A stretch of 64,000 nucleotides of DNA from Rhyzopertha dominica (Eukaryota; Arthropoda; Insecta; Coleoptera; Bostrichidae): NCBI GenBank assembly GCA_025024175.1, contig QCXZ01000137.1, positions 66,154,680 through 66,218,679 on the forward strand, written 5' to 3'. The notes under the pieces were generated by a model, which was not told the DNA's origin, made no database searches, and saw nothing but the letters and a program-made list of their open reading frames with translations. This document shows positions 24,901-37,489 of the stretch, piece after piece (position 1 is the first letter of the stretch; every line of letters begins with the position of its first letter). A program made the translations under genes and the position numbers.

Positions 24901-25639
24901 ATAGCGACTAAAAAGGGATAAGCGCTAATGAAGAAGTTTCTAAATTAACAGGGGCTACTCTACAGTTTCATTTCAAACTTTTAATGATTGTTAATTTACT
25001 CTGCATGCTATGCTGCAAGACTAGATCAGGATTCCTATGGAATCTTATAAGTACTTACAGCTTAGAAGTTATAGCCGCCAAGGGCTTATATTTAAAAGAC
25101 AGTTTGGCTTGTCTTATCTTAGTTACTCATTTAAAAGTATTTTTGTTTGAATCCTTCCCCACTATCTGCTTGCTTAAGGGTTACTCCAGCATGACCTTCA
25201 AACATCAAACATTCAGCGTTTGTCGTCATTTATGCAAAGATAAGTCCTCCGTGTTATACTGAATTGTAAGTAATCAATTGTTTTCCGTTCGAGTAGGGCG
25301 TGTTTCAGGGAAAGATTTCAGAAACTTACAAGTGGTTAACGACGAATTACTAATCAAAACTAATTAGGTGAATAGGTCGTGGATTTACTGAATATTGGGT
25401 TGGGAAAACACGTTGGCTTTCAACATGTAAATCAAACATATTGTTGTTCTCTTACTCTTCTCAGTTTATGGTAAATATAAAAAGACAGGAAATCAAATAG
25501 CGCATATTTGTTTACAGAAAGATGCAANNCAATACATCTTTTTTAAGCTCATGATAAGCTCAAAGTTAAATAAAATAAGAGCTGAGTGTGTTTTACTTAT
25601 TGTAATCACACTATAATTAAAAAACCTTAACCACAATTA
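24901..25639. other. gene-free stretch
   Basis: A 92-codon frame at 24984-25262 (+) is Cys/Leu-rich without domain features. No other signal is seen apart from two adjacent ambiguous bases at 25527-25528. Confidence 0.35.
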
Positions 25640-25990
25640 TTTAGACAGCCTAAGCTAAGCTGCCATCATCTTCAGTAGATTGAAGAACTTCTTGAATGTC
25701 TGAGCGGATTAATCGGAAAATATATTCCTCGCCAAGTCTTTCGCTCTCTAAATCATTGTGCTGGTTGTGTTTTTATTATAGTTTGATTAGAAGCTCAAAG
25801 TTGTTGATAAAAATGATAGCTAACAGAGGACTAAATACGGATCCTGCGGCACACTTTTAAGCATAAACAAACAATTGGAAGGATGTCCCCTTGATCTGGA
25901 CTATGATCCGCCATTTAGCGTAGGAGATAATAAAAGTTTATGGTTGATTTGCTGACGCCATAAAGCGGAAGCCTCCCCTCAAGTATATCT
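25640..25990 (-). mobile_element. non-LTR retrotransposon reverse transcriptase fragment
   Basis: Minus-strand reading gives GVSKSTINFYYLL, then GDILPIVC, then AGSVFSPLLAIIFINNFE (about 25785-25850). This matches the conserved reverse transcriptase block of jockey/CR1-like LINEs (consensus around GVPQGSVLGPLLF and an INDL-like ending). The catalytic YADD block that should follow at lower coordinates is not readable. Frameshifts break the reading. No poly(A) tail or target duplication was found, so the boundaries are approximate. Confidence 0.58.
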
Positions 25991-26980
25991 CCAGGCTGAC
26001 TTGATGCACAGAAAACATAGTAATGGCATCAAAATATTAATCAAGTTACTTATTATTATTAAATTCTTCTCCAATTTATTAAAAATAAAAATGGGAATGA
26101 TTAATATCGGGCTACGGGGATCCTTCAGTGTTATGTACAATGTGGATCCAGCTCTAAAACCTAGAATCATATCTTATAATAATTACAAGCAGCCATAGAA
26201 ATCAAGGATACGGGCAAAAGATGGGATAAGTCCAAAATTACGGTAACAGCTTGAAAGCTTAACGCACAGGGAAAGAACATGCATGTTATGTTCGCACCCA
26301 AAAAAAGAGTTTTGCGTTGCGTTCGAAATATATGTGTAACATTGTTTTTTAATGAAATCAAAATAAATTCAGAAAATGGTCTTAATAACTTGACAAGGTT
26401 TACTAGAATGAGTTTCCCTTTGCGACTAGATATTTAAACACAAAATTAATTACATTCTTTTTATAATGGGCAATGGAAAATCGCGGAAATTAGAAGTCGT
26501 TTTAAGAGGAACAGACCAAGGTTAGCTAACTGCAAATTTATTTTATCACATTATTTTCATAAAGTATTTTTTCTTTATGTAATTAGAAATATTTATGTGG
26601 TAAAATTGATGCAGTTTTACTGGCAATTTTGGTGTCAGAAAACGGAGATAATCGAGACTTAAATAAATTTTGCGGATCAGGCGCATAAACCTATTTTTCA
26701 ACACTTCCTCATTTATAGTGCTGCAGTATTAAATTTGCTATAAAGGAGATATAGCCATCTTTTTTCAAATTATCACAGCAAATAATGTCTTGTAATAGTT
26801 TTACAAACCTAGTTTTATAGTTTTGCCGAGAACCCAGAAAACTTTTGCTGCGAAACCAGAAAATCGTCCTTAGTCCACCACGATACATAATAAATTTTAA
26901 TATCACATCACCAGTGAAGCTTTGTTAATTGACCATAATTATTCTTTAAATAACTTCTGTAAATAAAAAAGACTCACATT
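25991..26980. other. AT-rich gene-free stretch
   Basis: Overlapping opposite-strand frames near 26000-26200 and minus-strand frames at 26167-26361 and 26709-26906 are not recognisable. They may include more of the neighbouring LINE fragment, but no motif shows this. Confidence 0.3.
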
Positions 26981-27181
26981 CTAACCTTCAGCTGTATTGC
27001 TGTGTAGCACAAAACCTTTCACGGTTGGAGACCATGGTCCCATGGTGGTAAATGATTCTTCGCTGATTTTTATCACAATTTTACGATGAGCATCATCAAA
27101 GCAGTGTTCATTGTGGACGTAGTTGTCTCCGAGAGAACACAAACTTTTTTGAACGGGTATTGGCGAACCCCGTACTGGCAA
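26981..27181 (-). CDS. unassigned possible coding exon
   Basis: A minus-strand open frame of 66 codons whose composition looks more protein-like than its neighbours (charged residues mixed with aromatic ones, segments HRKIVIKISEES and TTMGPWSPTVKG). It ends with AAG/GTTAGA near 26986, an acceptable splice donor, with a stop in frame just beyond. A weak acceptor (TTGCCAG) lies near 27180. I do not recognise the family and see no partner exon, so it could equally be a relic or chance. Confidence 0.22.
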   Translation of the reverse strand: MPVRGSPIPVQKSLCSLGDNYVHNEHCFDDAHRKIVIKISEESFTTMGPWSPTVKGFVLHSNTAEG

Positions 27182-27359
27182 GATTTATAGAATTCAAAAA
27201 TAAATGTAATTTCTTTTTAAGTTAATACCCATATTGATCCTCATTTAATTGTTGAAGATTTGATTACAGGTTAAACTTCTGAGGTTGCATAATCACAGAA
27301 CTTCCTACATTCGCAGGGATTCGGACCTACTAAGATAAATCATTCACTTAATGACGACT

Positions 27360-28140
27360 ACAGCGCCCTCCTTAAATCAACTTTAAAAGCGAATTTCACC
27401 TTCTGCGCCGTCAACTCGCCGTGTTGGCTTCCGTAATACACTCCCAAGAACGAATCGGAAGACGAATAGCGGATCTAATCAAACTTAACGCCACTGTAAC
27501 CAGTAAAGTTCGCTCGAGCCGCTCGCGCTAATCTCGAACTAAAGCAAGGATCCGAACAAAAAAGCTTTATTTACTTTACGCTATAAATCCAGCAAAAACA
27601 ATAAGCTTAGAGTATGCAAATGACTATTGGGTTTTTCACGGGAGTAAAACAAGAATCCATCGTTTGGACGTGCAAGACCGCGCCTCGGCATATTAAATGA
27701 ACCACATCTTTCATAAAAATAGCTTTGGTTCAGTCGATGTAATACCTATATAGGCATCGCTTATGGCAAACGCATTTCAATAAATTTTCGTACCTCTCGA
27801 CCAACGGTATAGGCACTGACGCATCTATCCTGTGCCATAACGTACGAAATGTGGCCGATGAACCGTTAAATGTCTTTCGGAAAGTAGTGGCTGGCTAAAA
27901 GTACCGGGATATCTGCAGCGAATTTCGCACATCGCTTCATTTGCATTGGTGGCAGCATTCAAAACGGGTACTGTTACGGCACAAAAGTGCTAATTTTAAC
28001 TGATGACCACAACACTACATTTAATCGCGTGAGAACAACATCATTTCGCACGAAGAATACCAACTAATTTTAAGTGGGCTTAGACTCCCATATCGCGAAG
28101 ACGTACCCGCAATTGTTATGCAGATAAGCTAATTCAGAGA
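27360..28140. promoter_or_regulatory. candidate non-coding island
   Basis: Balanced composition with no open frame of note, which is itself unlike the transposon relics. It holds ATGCAAAT (27614-27621) and its complement ATTTGCAT (27939-27946), plus GC-rich words such as GCTCGAGCCGCTCGCGC near 27512. Octamers occur elsewhere at close to chance frequency, so they give weak support. Confidence 0.22.
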
Positions 28141-28639
28141 GCTTGCTGTTTGCTTCTTATGAAAATTGGCAAATGTCTGTAAATCATTAAAGCTTGGAGG
28201 TGCTAACGATATATGTAAAATAGCGTACCAAATGTTTAAAACTAATTTCAGCTGCTTTTGTGAGTTATTTTGATTCAAATTTGCACTACGCAAGTACAGC
28301 ATTCGTTTGTTAATGTAAGTGTCAGATTCACAGACACTATCAAGGATAATTCTATCCAGTACAATACCGAAATAGAGTTTTCAGTGCGCTGATGTCGCAT
28401 ACAGGTTAACTGTATCTAAAGATAACGTAATCTCAAACTTTTCGTTACAACTAAATTCCTAAAGCTCACTAAAATATACCTACTACAGAACACATATTAA
28501 TAGAATTAAGACTGTGTTCGAATATAAAATGTAGTTTCTTCCTATAGAAGCGCATTATTTTACATTTTTAATACAATAATATCAAAATAACTTTGTAGTT
28601 GTATACAATTACAATCTGTGCAAGCAAGAATTTACTTCT
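28141..28639. other. AT-rich gene-free stretch
   Basis: I see nothing in it beyond AT-rich background adjoining the LINE fragment. Confidence 0.4.
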
Positions 28640-28905
28640 ATTTAAAGCAATGATCTACGAATCGTAGAAACAAAGATAGAGCCTGAAAGAGATTCCTGGG
28701 GCACACCAGATGAAAAAAAAACAACTTCTAGAAACAACACATCATTTAACAAGACGTAGTGGGTGACATTTCTCTAGATGGGACTTAACGCATTTAAGTA
28801 GCTACCACCAAGCCCTCCCTCCCTCCCACAGCTTCTCAATCAGTAGCAGATGATATACACTGTCAATTATCTTGGATGCATCAATGTATATCAAATTAAT
28901 CTGGC
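28640..28905 (-). mobile_element. LINE reverse transcriptase fragment
   Basis: Minus-strand reading gives IYIDASKIIDSVYHLLLIEK (about 28840-28900), matching the first catalytic block of LINE reverse transcriptase (consensus LDLSKAFDxVxHxxLLxKL, with the Asp of block A present). A second piece with GVPQESLSGSIF (about 28675-28712) matches the block that normally reads GVPQGSxLGPxLF. Between them a TCCC repeat (28812-28828) has expanded and disrupts the frame. The copy is a short broken piece of a jockey/CR1-type element. Confidence 0.62.
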
Positions 28906-29699
28906 GCCCAAGCTCCATCCTACCGATCGGACAATAACTCTTGAAGCACAGATAAATTGGTTAATGTGTGAAAATGTAAGTGAACATGTAATCATATTAA
29001 GACATCAACTTTTATGTTTGGAACAATTTGGATGATATGGCTTTAGGAGTGGGTAATGACAGTTGTAACTGGTACAGAAGACTCGCATATGCCAACAGAA
29101 GAGATTACCTACCGATAAAAGTCATACTCATAATAGCACAAACTGGCTCTATTTCGGTACCATTTTCAGTTAAAAAAAGCCTCGCTAGTTGCTCTAATTC
29201 CTTCTTTAGTGCTAAAACATGCAAATGAAATATACAAACAGCATGCTTTGGCCATGTACAAAAATGCAATATAGGAAATGTGCGTTCAACAGAAACATTG
29301 CCCCTACGATTTTGTATGATGGTAAGTTTGTTTCTGAAAAGCGAAAATGCACACTAACCTTTTCCGTAAGAATCTGACAATTTATGGGCCAGAAACGAAT
29401 TTCTTTTTTCTTTAATAGTTCACGTCTAGGTTTCACCCAAACACAAACTTATGTTATTAGCTGCCACTATTCTTTGAAGGAGTTTACAATAATTTTTTTT
29501 GCAAAAAAAATTGTGTGCATCATTGACTGGTTTTAAGTTTATTGGAGTAATGTAGGTATTCAACTTGCTCGTTTTGAATATAGCTCTGTCAAGTACATAT
29601 TTTTTTAAATAAAATCAAGTTTTAAGCCTACGCATCTCGATGTGTAAGATTTCGAATTCACTCTCTTTTTTGCTAGGATAATAAAGCTCATGAGTTTGT
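28906..29699. other. gene-free stretch
   Basis: Frames at 29028-29228 (+) and 29212-29436 (-) have no domain. Given LINE pieces on both sides, part of this may be older LINE sequence, but no motif supports it. Confidence 0.3.
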
Positions 29700-30130
29700 A
29701 ATGTGAAAGTCCATCAATTTACTGATCCTACCAATGATTATAATGCGCTTATTATTGACCTTGTTTTTATAAATAAGGTATAGTAAAATCTTTGGTAATT
29801 TTAGGGCATTTACAATGTTCTTTATGCGATTATGGATCATTAAGTATAAGGTAAGGGACCATCATAATTGCCTGAAATATTTTATGATTCTTCACCTCAA
29901 CATCTTTTAAGATCTATAACTTATCGCTAACTTCAGATTGTCATGAATTAATAGTAGAAAGCTTCCATAATGGATTCAATTGTGTTTTTATAGTTGATGG
30001 ACTATAATAACTACATTTTGCTATTGCAAGCGACCGTAACCCCTTCATTCAGTAAGAACTGTTTGCGTCAACTGCAATTGCAATAATTTTCAATCGCAGA
30101 ATATCACCACCAAAAATATTGCTAATAGTA
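29700..30130 (+). mobile_element. possible LINE endonuclease-domain fragment
   Basis: The plus strand reads VHQFTDPTNDYNALIIDLVF then IN (about 29709-29780), which resembles the C-terminal block of LINE apurinic-like endonucleases (pattern QLVxxPTR...LIDLIFTN). The segment after it may contain the following block in another frame. It is on the opposite strand from the LINE fragment at 28640-28905, so it is a separate insertion. One motif only; moderate confidence. Confidence 0.4.
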
Positions 30131-33100
30131 CAGTTAACTATACTGATATTAAGCTATAAAAGCGCGAAACATAGTGCAGTCCGGAATGGGGAGTAAACTG
30201 CTTAAAATGTAGAGATCTTAGATACCAGAAAAGTCAGATGCGTTGTAATTGAAATCCATGTGAACGACAGGATCTATATTAACTATCTTAATGCCACATT
30301 CCACGATGCCCAGTAGGACAATGTTCCTATAAAAGGCATACCTACCTAAACAGCGCATTAAGCGATGACTTTATAGAAAATCCCATTGTGCAAGTGCAAG
30401 CTGCAACCATTAAACTGCACCATCATCCATTATTATTACCATTATCATAACCGCACCATTGCAATTAGGTACTGCAAAACTAATTTCAAGGTCCAACGGG
30501 AGAAGGGCAGCTATATGGCTGAGGAAAACTGTTCTGGTTTACTGCATCAAATGTGAAGTTTGATCTTTTATGCTATATACAAGTATTACAGTTCAAATGG
30601 CACAAAAACGAATAATCCATATTAGCTTGCGGTAACAGTACACAAACATCCGCAGCTATGTTTCACAAACCGAGCAAAATAAAGCGAGATAAATTACTAT
30701 GGACTGTTCAGTCACGACCTCAAATCAACAACTAATTCGTTGCTTTTTGCACACGCATAACAGTATATTGGTGGCAGGCAATAATATACAATAGCGCTAA
30801 TACACATTCGGTGAATGGCGTTGATAAATGAAATCAAATATTAAATCTGAGAGCACTCGTAACATGTTCGCATTAATCTTGTTTAATATGACAGATAAAC
30901 TAGCCATAAAGTGACGACTTCATGATATTTTCGGTAGGAAGCTCCCGTCAGGTATATGTTGTAGCGTGAATGAATAACTGTACCTTGCCAACTGTTAATG
31001 AAAAACAAAAGAATTAGATTTCACGCGGATAGTATCGTGGGTAAAACTTTAACGGCCAAATTCCCTATAAGAAGCGCTTTGATGTCAGATGAGATTAATT
31101 ATTTTTATCGCTCGAGGACACAATCTTCCAACCTCTCAAGAACCCAACTCCGTATCCTGGATCATCAGTTAGATGCGTGTAATTAGCGGTCGGTCGGAAA
31201 TTTATCCGAGAACTGTAATTTTTACAAGCTGTCTTTCGCGTTAACATAAAAAGTGAAAAGTTCAGGGCTTCTTGGCTTACTTAGCTTTATTAAAATAACC
31301 TTTTACAGAGTATCAAACAAGAACAAATAAGTTATTTGAAAATTAAGGGCCGCCGATTTTTGTAAACTGTTTTTCACTTACAGCGTCATGGCATCTAGTA
31401 AGGAATTACATTTAGAAAAACTGAAATCTTTGACAAATTTTAAATTTGGCTCGCACCGTTACTAAGGATTAGTTTTGTTTACAATTTATGATTTTGCTAG
31501 TTTGTTTTTCTGAACTGCTAAACTGTGAAGAATCAGAAGAAACTACGTACAGCGTTACTTGCTCCCGTCAAAATCTTGTAAGAACCACTAGTGTGCATAA
31601 CGACGCTACATAAACTGGAGCGACGAAGAAAAAAATATGTAAAGTTGTAGCACGAACATTTTATTGGTGTATTTAGCGATTTGGGATCATCAACATTGGG
31701 AGTGTAATATTCAATTATGAAAGCAACTTTGAGCTTCCTCGGCACGAAAAAGTGGTGATTTAATTACATTAAAAAACACGAGATTTAACACGCCAGCAAT
31801 TATTAAACGCCTTTTTAGAAGATGTTCCTAAATACCTAATGAATAAAATAAGTTTATACCAAATCTAGAAAGTTTTGATTTCAATCTAATAGTTAAAGAT
31901 ATTTGAAATATTAAACCATGCTTGCTTATTAACACTCCTCATAGTAAAACCAAGAAATCAGGAGCTCTTTGCTTAAACAATTATTGCGAACGTTGATTTT
32001 TCATTAGTTTTACTCAAAATTGTTAGTCGCTTTGTTCAAAACAAATTATCTCCTACCTTAAACAATTCTTGTTTACCCCGCGCTGTAAGTCGGTTTCCAG
32101 GTAGTGTTCATGAGACTCACCTGAAACAAATAGAATTTCTATGTAGATGCTTAATCAACATGCACGGAGAAAAATGATAGTGTAAACCTAACAAAACATT
32201 ATTGTAGTTTCATTGTAATAATTTTTAACGGAAATTGGATGTGAGTACACAAAATATATAAAACTACTAGCATTTTTGATTTGTTGTAAAACCAAAATTT
32301 TTGTTGTTGCGGTAGTTTGCCGAGTTATAAAAACTCTTGTTAAAATCAACACTGCTATAATTAGTGATTCAATTTTAAAAATAATGTCAGTTTAATTAAT
32401 ACATTAACATAGTGGCACCTACAATATTCAGCAGTGCTTAGTCAAACAATTATTAGAGCTAATCACAATTGTGGTATATGCAACACTTCCCTTAGTTTGG
32501 AGGCAATTGAAATTCGTGTTCCGATCTGGGAGAAGGCCACGTGATTTGAGCAGTATTTTTCATTGGACTAAATAGATTAGTCGGCGCAAGGTTGTCAAGC
32601 GTACGAGAAATCTAGTACATATAAGCTATTTAGCCCCGTGCAGATATGAAGGTTATGTGTCCACCTACTGTCTCAAAATTAAAAGTATTAATATCTTAAT
32701 GAATGAAAAGTGTCAGTGATAGGGTTTAGTTTAGTAATTACGGCGACTAAAAGACGGACGTATGAGAAGGCAGCCCTGTGTGCGAGTATTTCATCGTGAT
32801 CGGTACGAGAAATACTTCCAACATATCTGACAACTCTGTCGACAATATCGTGTTGTTGTTTGTTGAAACGCGGTTAAAACAGTTTTAGGTATTTGTTCTG
32901 TTTGTTGATTAAGTATAGGAAAAAAATCGGAAGGTACGTTTAATTTGACTTTAAAATATAACGCATTGTCAGTGAACAGGCATGGACGATTTTGTAGCAA
33001 TTTCTTAAATAAATGGGGATTGGAATCTTTACTTGATCGATTACCTGGTAAGTATTTACTTAAGTTTTTAGATTGCACTAAGTATATTTAATGATTGTGC

Positions 33101-34539
33101 GCAAAAAACCTGTCATTCGTCAAACTGTTTGAAAGCATGTGAAAGCTTCGGCGAATAATTTAATTGCAATTATGGCGTTGGTCAAATATTTTGAAATAAA
33201 TTAAGTTATATGTCACGAAATTTTTCAGAATTTTTGCAAATAACCTATAGGTATTTCAATTTTACGCTTTAGTTTACCGACATAGCATTTTGTTTGGCGC
33301 GTTTACTAATATTATTTTCAGCAATATAAGTAGCCATATTACCTAATACTTTTTGTTTTTAGGGAGGCAAAAATGGAATCCAATGTTTCCTGGTCTCACG
33401 TAAATATACTAGAAACTCTCAGTATCAAACATCATAACACATATATATGTTATTACTATTAGTTTTTTGTTATTCTTTGCAATATTAATAAAAAAAATTG
33501 TTTTTAACAATATTTTATTTGATTTCCTTACATAAAATGTATATGAAGCAACATTAACAACGTTGTATTTATTGTGGCAGCAAGAATTATGTAGATTTGC
33601 TATAAATTGTGGTTTAATGAAACGAATAGGTTAGTTGGGACAGTACTTAAAATATGGAAGACTAACACAGTTATTTGTTACTTATACACTTACTACTGTT
33701 AAGATTACAATTTGATCTTGTATTTTCCTAAATATACCTAATATTAAATTTAACACAATTTGTTGTTGAAGGCACTTGGCTTTGCGGTACGTCAAGCACC
33801 AAGTAATTGTGAAACTTTGCCATAATATTATGGATGGTATAACCATAAAACGCTCTAATTTGTAACAAAATTTACCTACAACAATTTTTGAACTAAATTA
33901 ACTATATTGTATTGCTGTCACATATGCACACACAAATTGCCATTATGACTACACCAATTGATTTTAATTTTACAATAAATTTTTCTCCGTGTGATAATCA
34001 AAATATACGGAATTGAAAAGATATAAAGCCGGATCACGTTTATGAGGTTTATATGTTTATAAGTTAAGTTTAAAAAACAAATAGTTACCCTAAAGAGAAC
34101 GCATTGAAATGCACGCATAATTATTTCTATGTAAATAAATGTGCCTGTATACCTTTATGAGGTCTCTATGTGTGTATGTATGTCTTTTGGTAGCATTTAC
34201 TTCACTTAAATAAATGTATACATTTAATTTACTGTTGCAGTTTGCAAAACATTGGTCAACTGAATCCAATCCTAGTATTTCGTTGCACAGCACACCATAC
34301 ACGAATTAATTGCCAAAGAAAAATCTCTCTACTAGATTTTTCAATGGCTTTCTAAGTATGTTTACAAATTGTAATTAAAAGTCAGAAAATGTTGTTCAAG
34401 CAAGTCAAACGCTCCAACATAAAAATTTTGTACAAAAGAAGATTTTGTTGCACCATTACAGCAGCAAATTTCTGTCGCTATATCAATAAAACGATAACGA
34501 TATGTAGATGTTACCATATGCTATGCACATGCACCTAAC
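30131..34539. other. long gene-free stretch
   Basis: No gene or transposon protein was recognised in 4.4 kb. The longest frame, 32791-33078 (-, 95 codons), is not low in complexity, yet it matches no family I know. A donor-like CTGGTAAGTATT is present on the other strand near 33049. The rest is AT-rich background with short homopolymers. Confidence 0.35.
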
Positions 34540-35640
34540 ACGGTTGCGCTATAGCTATTTCAATTAAGATTAATCTAGATAAGGGAGGCGCGGGCACAAT
34601 AAATGCTAATTAAAAGTTTGGATTAAAATCATCGTTTCATTAACCACCCAATTTAATTTTCAATGGCTCATTACAACAACACGTTAGCGTTGTTCCTTTC
34701 TCACAGATTATATCGGGGATCATAGTGATGGGATGCAGCTACTCCCACGGATATACATTTACCTTTGTGCTTTTCTAGAATGGTAGGCTTTATTTTGAAT
34801 ATGTATGTACATGTGCCATTTAGTATGTCATTACAAAGTCAACAAAATATCATCAATTTGTAGGAAGATATTCGCCCCGAAGGTGGTTAAAAACAAAAAC
34901 GGATGGGTTTGGTCATCCATATCGGCATTAAGTTTTCCTTAGGAACATAACCGGGATTACGAGACCCAACTTGAACCCCTTTTTATCAGAACAATGGCTG
35001 ACCGCGCCGCGTAGAAAAACCCCTAACTGCATCTAAATCCACACCTAATGCCATGCAAACGAGCTATTAAAACGGCCGTTCGTAAATTACTCTGGTTTCG
35101 TCGGGACAAACATTATGCATAATTCCCCGCAATTATCACACCGAGTTAAACAACGGAGCAGGTCGTTTCACTTTTAACAAGTTCATCCTGCATGTAACTG
35201 CAGGTATTTAGTACACATGCGTGCCTCCGCATTCATAATTTACACTCTCGTTGCACATCTCAATGAACATGCTGGCCTAACCATTAAAACGAAATAGTGC
35301 GGGTCAGGCGCCATAAAATAACATCGGCGTGTAAGATGCAAGTGAAAAGTGCCGTAATGGGTATCGTGTAAATTGCTCAGATTGGTTGCTTTTGCGATTC
35401 GTCTTCGGCAAGACCACCAGGAGTGGATCAACGCCCACCGGTTTTCACTTGCCGTAATTACACGCTGATAACGCCAATCGTCATTAGCGATGAACGAATT
35501 ATAGGCAAAATGCTTACGTTGAGAAGGAGTTTATGTTTGCTGGTTCGATGTGATTTATTTTGTGTTGTCTCTTTCATTTTTCATGTCGGTAACCTCAATT
35601 TCTTCTTAAACATACGATATAAGAATGGCGAGAAGAAGTA
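34540..35640. promoter_or_regulatory. candidate non-coding regulatory island
   Basis: About 1.1 kb of more balanced sequence without a credible frame. Words seen: GATTAATC palindrome (34568-34575, Otx/Bicoid type) next to GATAAG (34578-34583, GATA type), CAATAAAT, GCTAATTAAAA, and a perfect 12-base palindrome ATTATGCATAAT (35112-35123) followed by GCAATTATC. The density of homeodomain-type words is high, but AT-rich sequence makes such words common, so the role is inferred. Confidence 0.3.
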
Positions 35641-36309
35641 GAAAACATAAATCGTTTGCGCTAGTAGCACATTAGCAGCAAAGGTCCGTCTCCATCTTAA
35701 AACGTTTTGAAAAAAAATCAGTAGTAACTGACCCAAAGGATTTACAACTTCAACTACTGCATCTTGATTTCAGATTTTCAGGTTTCTAGCAGAAGGCACG
35801 TTACAACGAGCTGTGTTACACCGTAATTTTTCAAACCTCCCACCGTATTTACTCTCGAAAATAAAATTAAATTCGATAAATTGGTCATACATGCGGACAC
35901 GTTTTAGTTTATTTGCTGTTTGTTTTCATGGTATCCACACTTGATGAAACGGTCCGTATTATTTTTGTTTGTAGAGCTGAGACCAAATGTACCCGCGTAC
36001 CAAAAATACGTAATGAAGCTAGTTAAAAGTTTCAAGAACGTGCAAGGGTACTTAGCGTTATGACCAAAAAAAGTTGCTGCAGCCACAGGGCTTTGAAATT
36101 CGTCGGTACGCAAGATGACAAAACTTAATAAATTTCACCCTTACAAAATAAGGACTGTTCAGTAGCTTGGACAGGTATAGTGTTGAAGTTATGACAATCC
36201 TCACACCTGTAGACAGCTCCATAATCAAGCCCACTAATATGGAATGTTTGGATCGCAGTCTTTAGAGATGCCATTATATTGTAGAAACATTAACTAGTAT
36301 CAAGTTGAA
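35641..36309. other. gene-free stretch
   Basis: No recognised gene. The minus-strand frame at 35904-36113 lacks features. The part after 36150 may belong to the 5' half of the plus-strand transposon relic that follows, but is unreadable. Confidence 0.3.
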
Positions 36310-36660
36310 CATCAATGCGATGAGCGAAATCTCGATTTAACCGAAAAGAAATATGTTTTCTGCAGGACGGGACACCACTTCAATACGGTCTAAACGTATG
36401 AAATTGACCCAACTAGAATTTTCCTAGTCATTGTACTGCTGGGCGAGGAACGATAAAATGACAGGTGCGAACACCAGATTTGACCATTTTAGATTTTTTC
36501 TGTGGGGTTACCTTAAATCTATAATCTTTAAAACACAACCAGAAAAGCTGGACGATTTGGACAACGAATTATCAATGAGAATTAAGAATAAATTAAAAAA
36601 AAATTATTATCAATTATGTATTGTGCATACATATACATTAGAATTAAATAGTACTTAAAT
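36310..36660 (+). mobile_element. C-terminal part of a mariner-like transposase
   Basis: Plus-strand reading gives CFLQDGTPLQYGLNV (about 36351-36395), the second catalytic Asp block. Stops follow, then RTPDLTILDFF (about 36469-36502), the third Asp block, and after a one-base frameshift in a T run FLWGYLKSIIFKTQPEKLDD (about 36495-36555). Both Asp residues are intact and roughly 34 residues apart, as in DD34D mariners. The N-terminal half was not found. The remaining open frame continues to 36658. Confidence 0.8.
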
Positions 36661-36913
36661 ACATGCTCAAAATGGACATAGCTGAGTTGCTGGCGAAAAA
36701 TCTTTCTTTTTAGGTATCACAAAGGGAGTGATTCTATTTATCAAATTTCAAGAATACACTAAAATGAGTCCCACGGTAAAATAACCTGTCAGACGATTTT
36801 CTATTTTTTGTGAGATAACCTAAGTGGTTCGACAACTCCATAGCTGTGAAAATTTCTGATGGTTTTATAAAACGGATTGAGCTGTTTCTCAACTTTTCAG
36901 GAGAGATACTTCT

Positions 36914-37063
36914 GGTCGGTTTCTCTTCTCTTTATTGAAGTTAATATTAGCTAAAATCAACTCCGTAACCACAACAACACACTAAAATGAGGTTATGTGT
37001 TTAGTTTAGATTCTAATTCCAGAGTTGATTTTAGCCTAAAGTGTAGAAGCTAAACCGGCCCTT
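36914..37063. mobile_element. small foldback element (MITE-like)
   Basis: A perfect 14-base inverted repeat, GCTAAAATCAACTC at 36950-36963 and GAGTTGATTTTAGC at 37022-37035, extends outward with gaps. GTCGGTTTCTCTTCT (left, from about 36915) pairs with the complement of AGAAGCTAAACCGGC (right, about 37047-37061). The arms enclose about 58 bases with no coding potential. The structure is directly visible; assignment as a MITE is inference, since no target duplication could be defined. Confidence 0.6.
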
Positions 37064-37489
37064 CCTTTTAACTTTCTTTTTTTGTCACCAGTGTTTTCAA
37101 ATAAGACGTTATAGACTGCAGAACCTTAAATGGCCTTATTTTTTAAATTTGACTTTATGCACTGTTTTGAAGTGCTGATCCACAGAAACCTAAAACAATA
37201 ATCGCAAGAATACAAGAGCAAGGCTTGCAACTGCCTGCTAAAAGGCGCAAAAAGCTTCAATTCGGGGAAATGTTTTATTCACGAAAATATGAGCATTTTT
37301 GATTATACTTAGGCTTTGGTGTTATAAAAAGACTAAGTAATGTTATTAAAGCCATAAAATCCTACATGTATTGGCACCAATTTCTATAGCGCATTTTTTA
37401 TACAGAAAAAGCTTTTAATTAATTTAATTATAATACACGGTAATTAGCTGTTTCGTGGGCAACAAAATTATAAATATTAACCAATTAGA
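37064..37489. other. AT-rich gene-free stretch
   Basis: I see nothing in it beyond AT-rich background. Confidence 0.4.

Noticed and set aside
5841..29226. Repeated POU octamers ATTTGCAT/ATGCAAAT across the window
   Set aside because: In AT-rich DNA of this length several matches are expected by chance; only the packed cluster near 24551 is kept as a finding.
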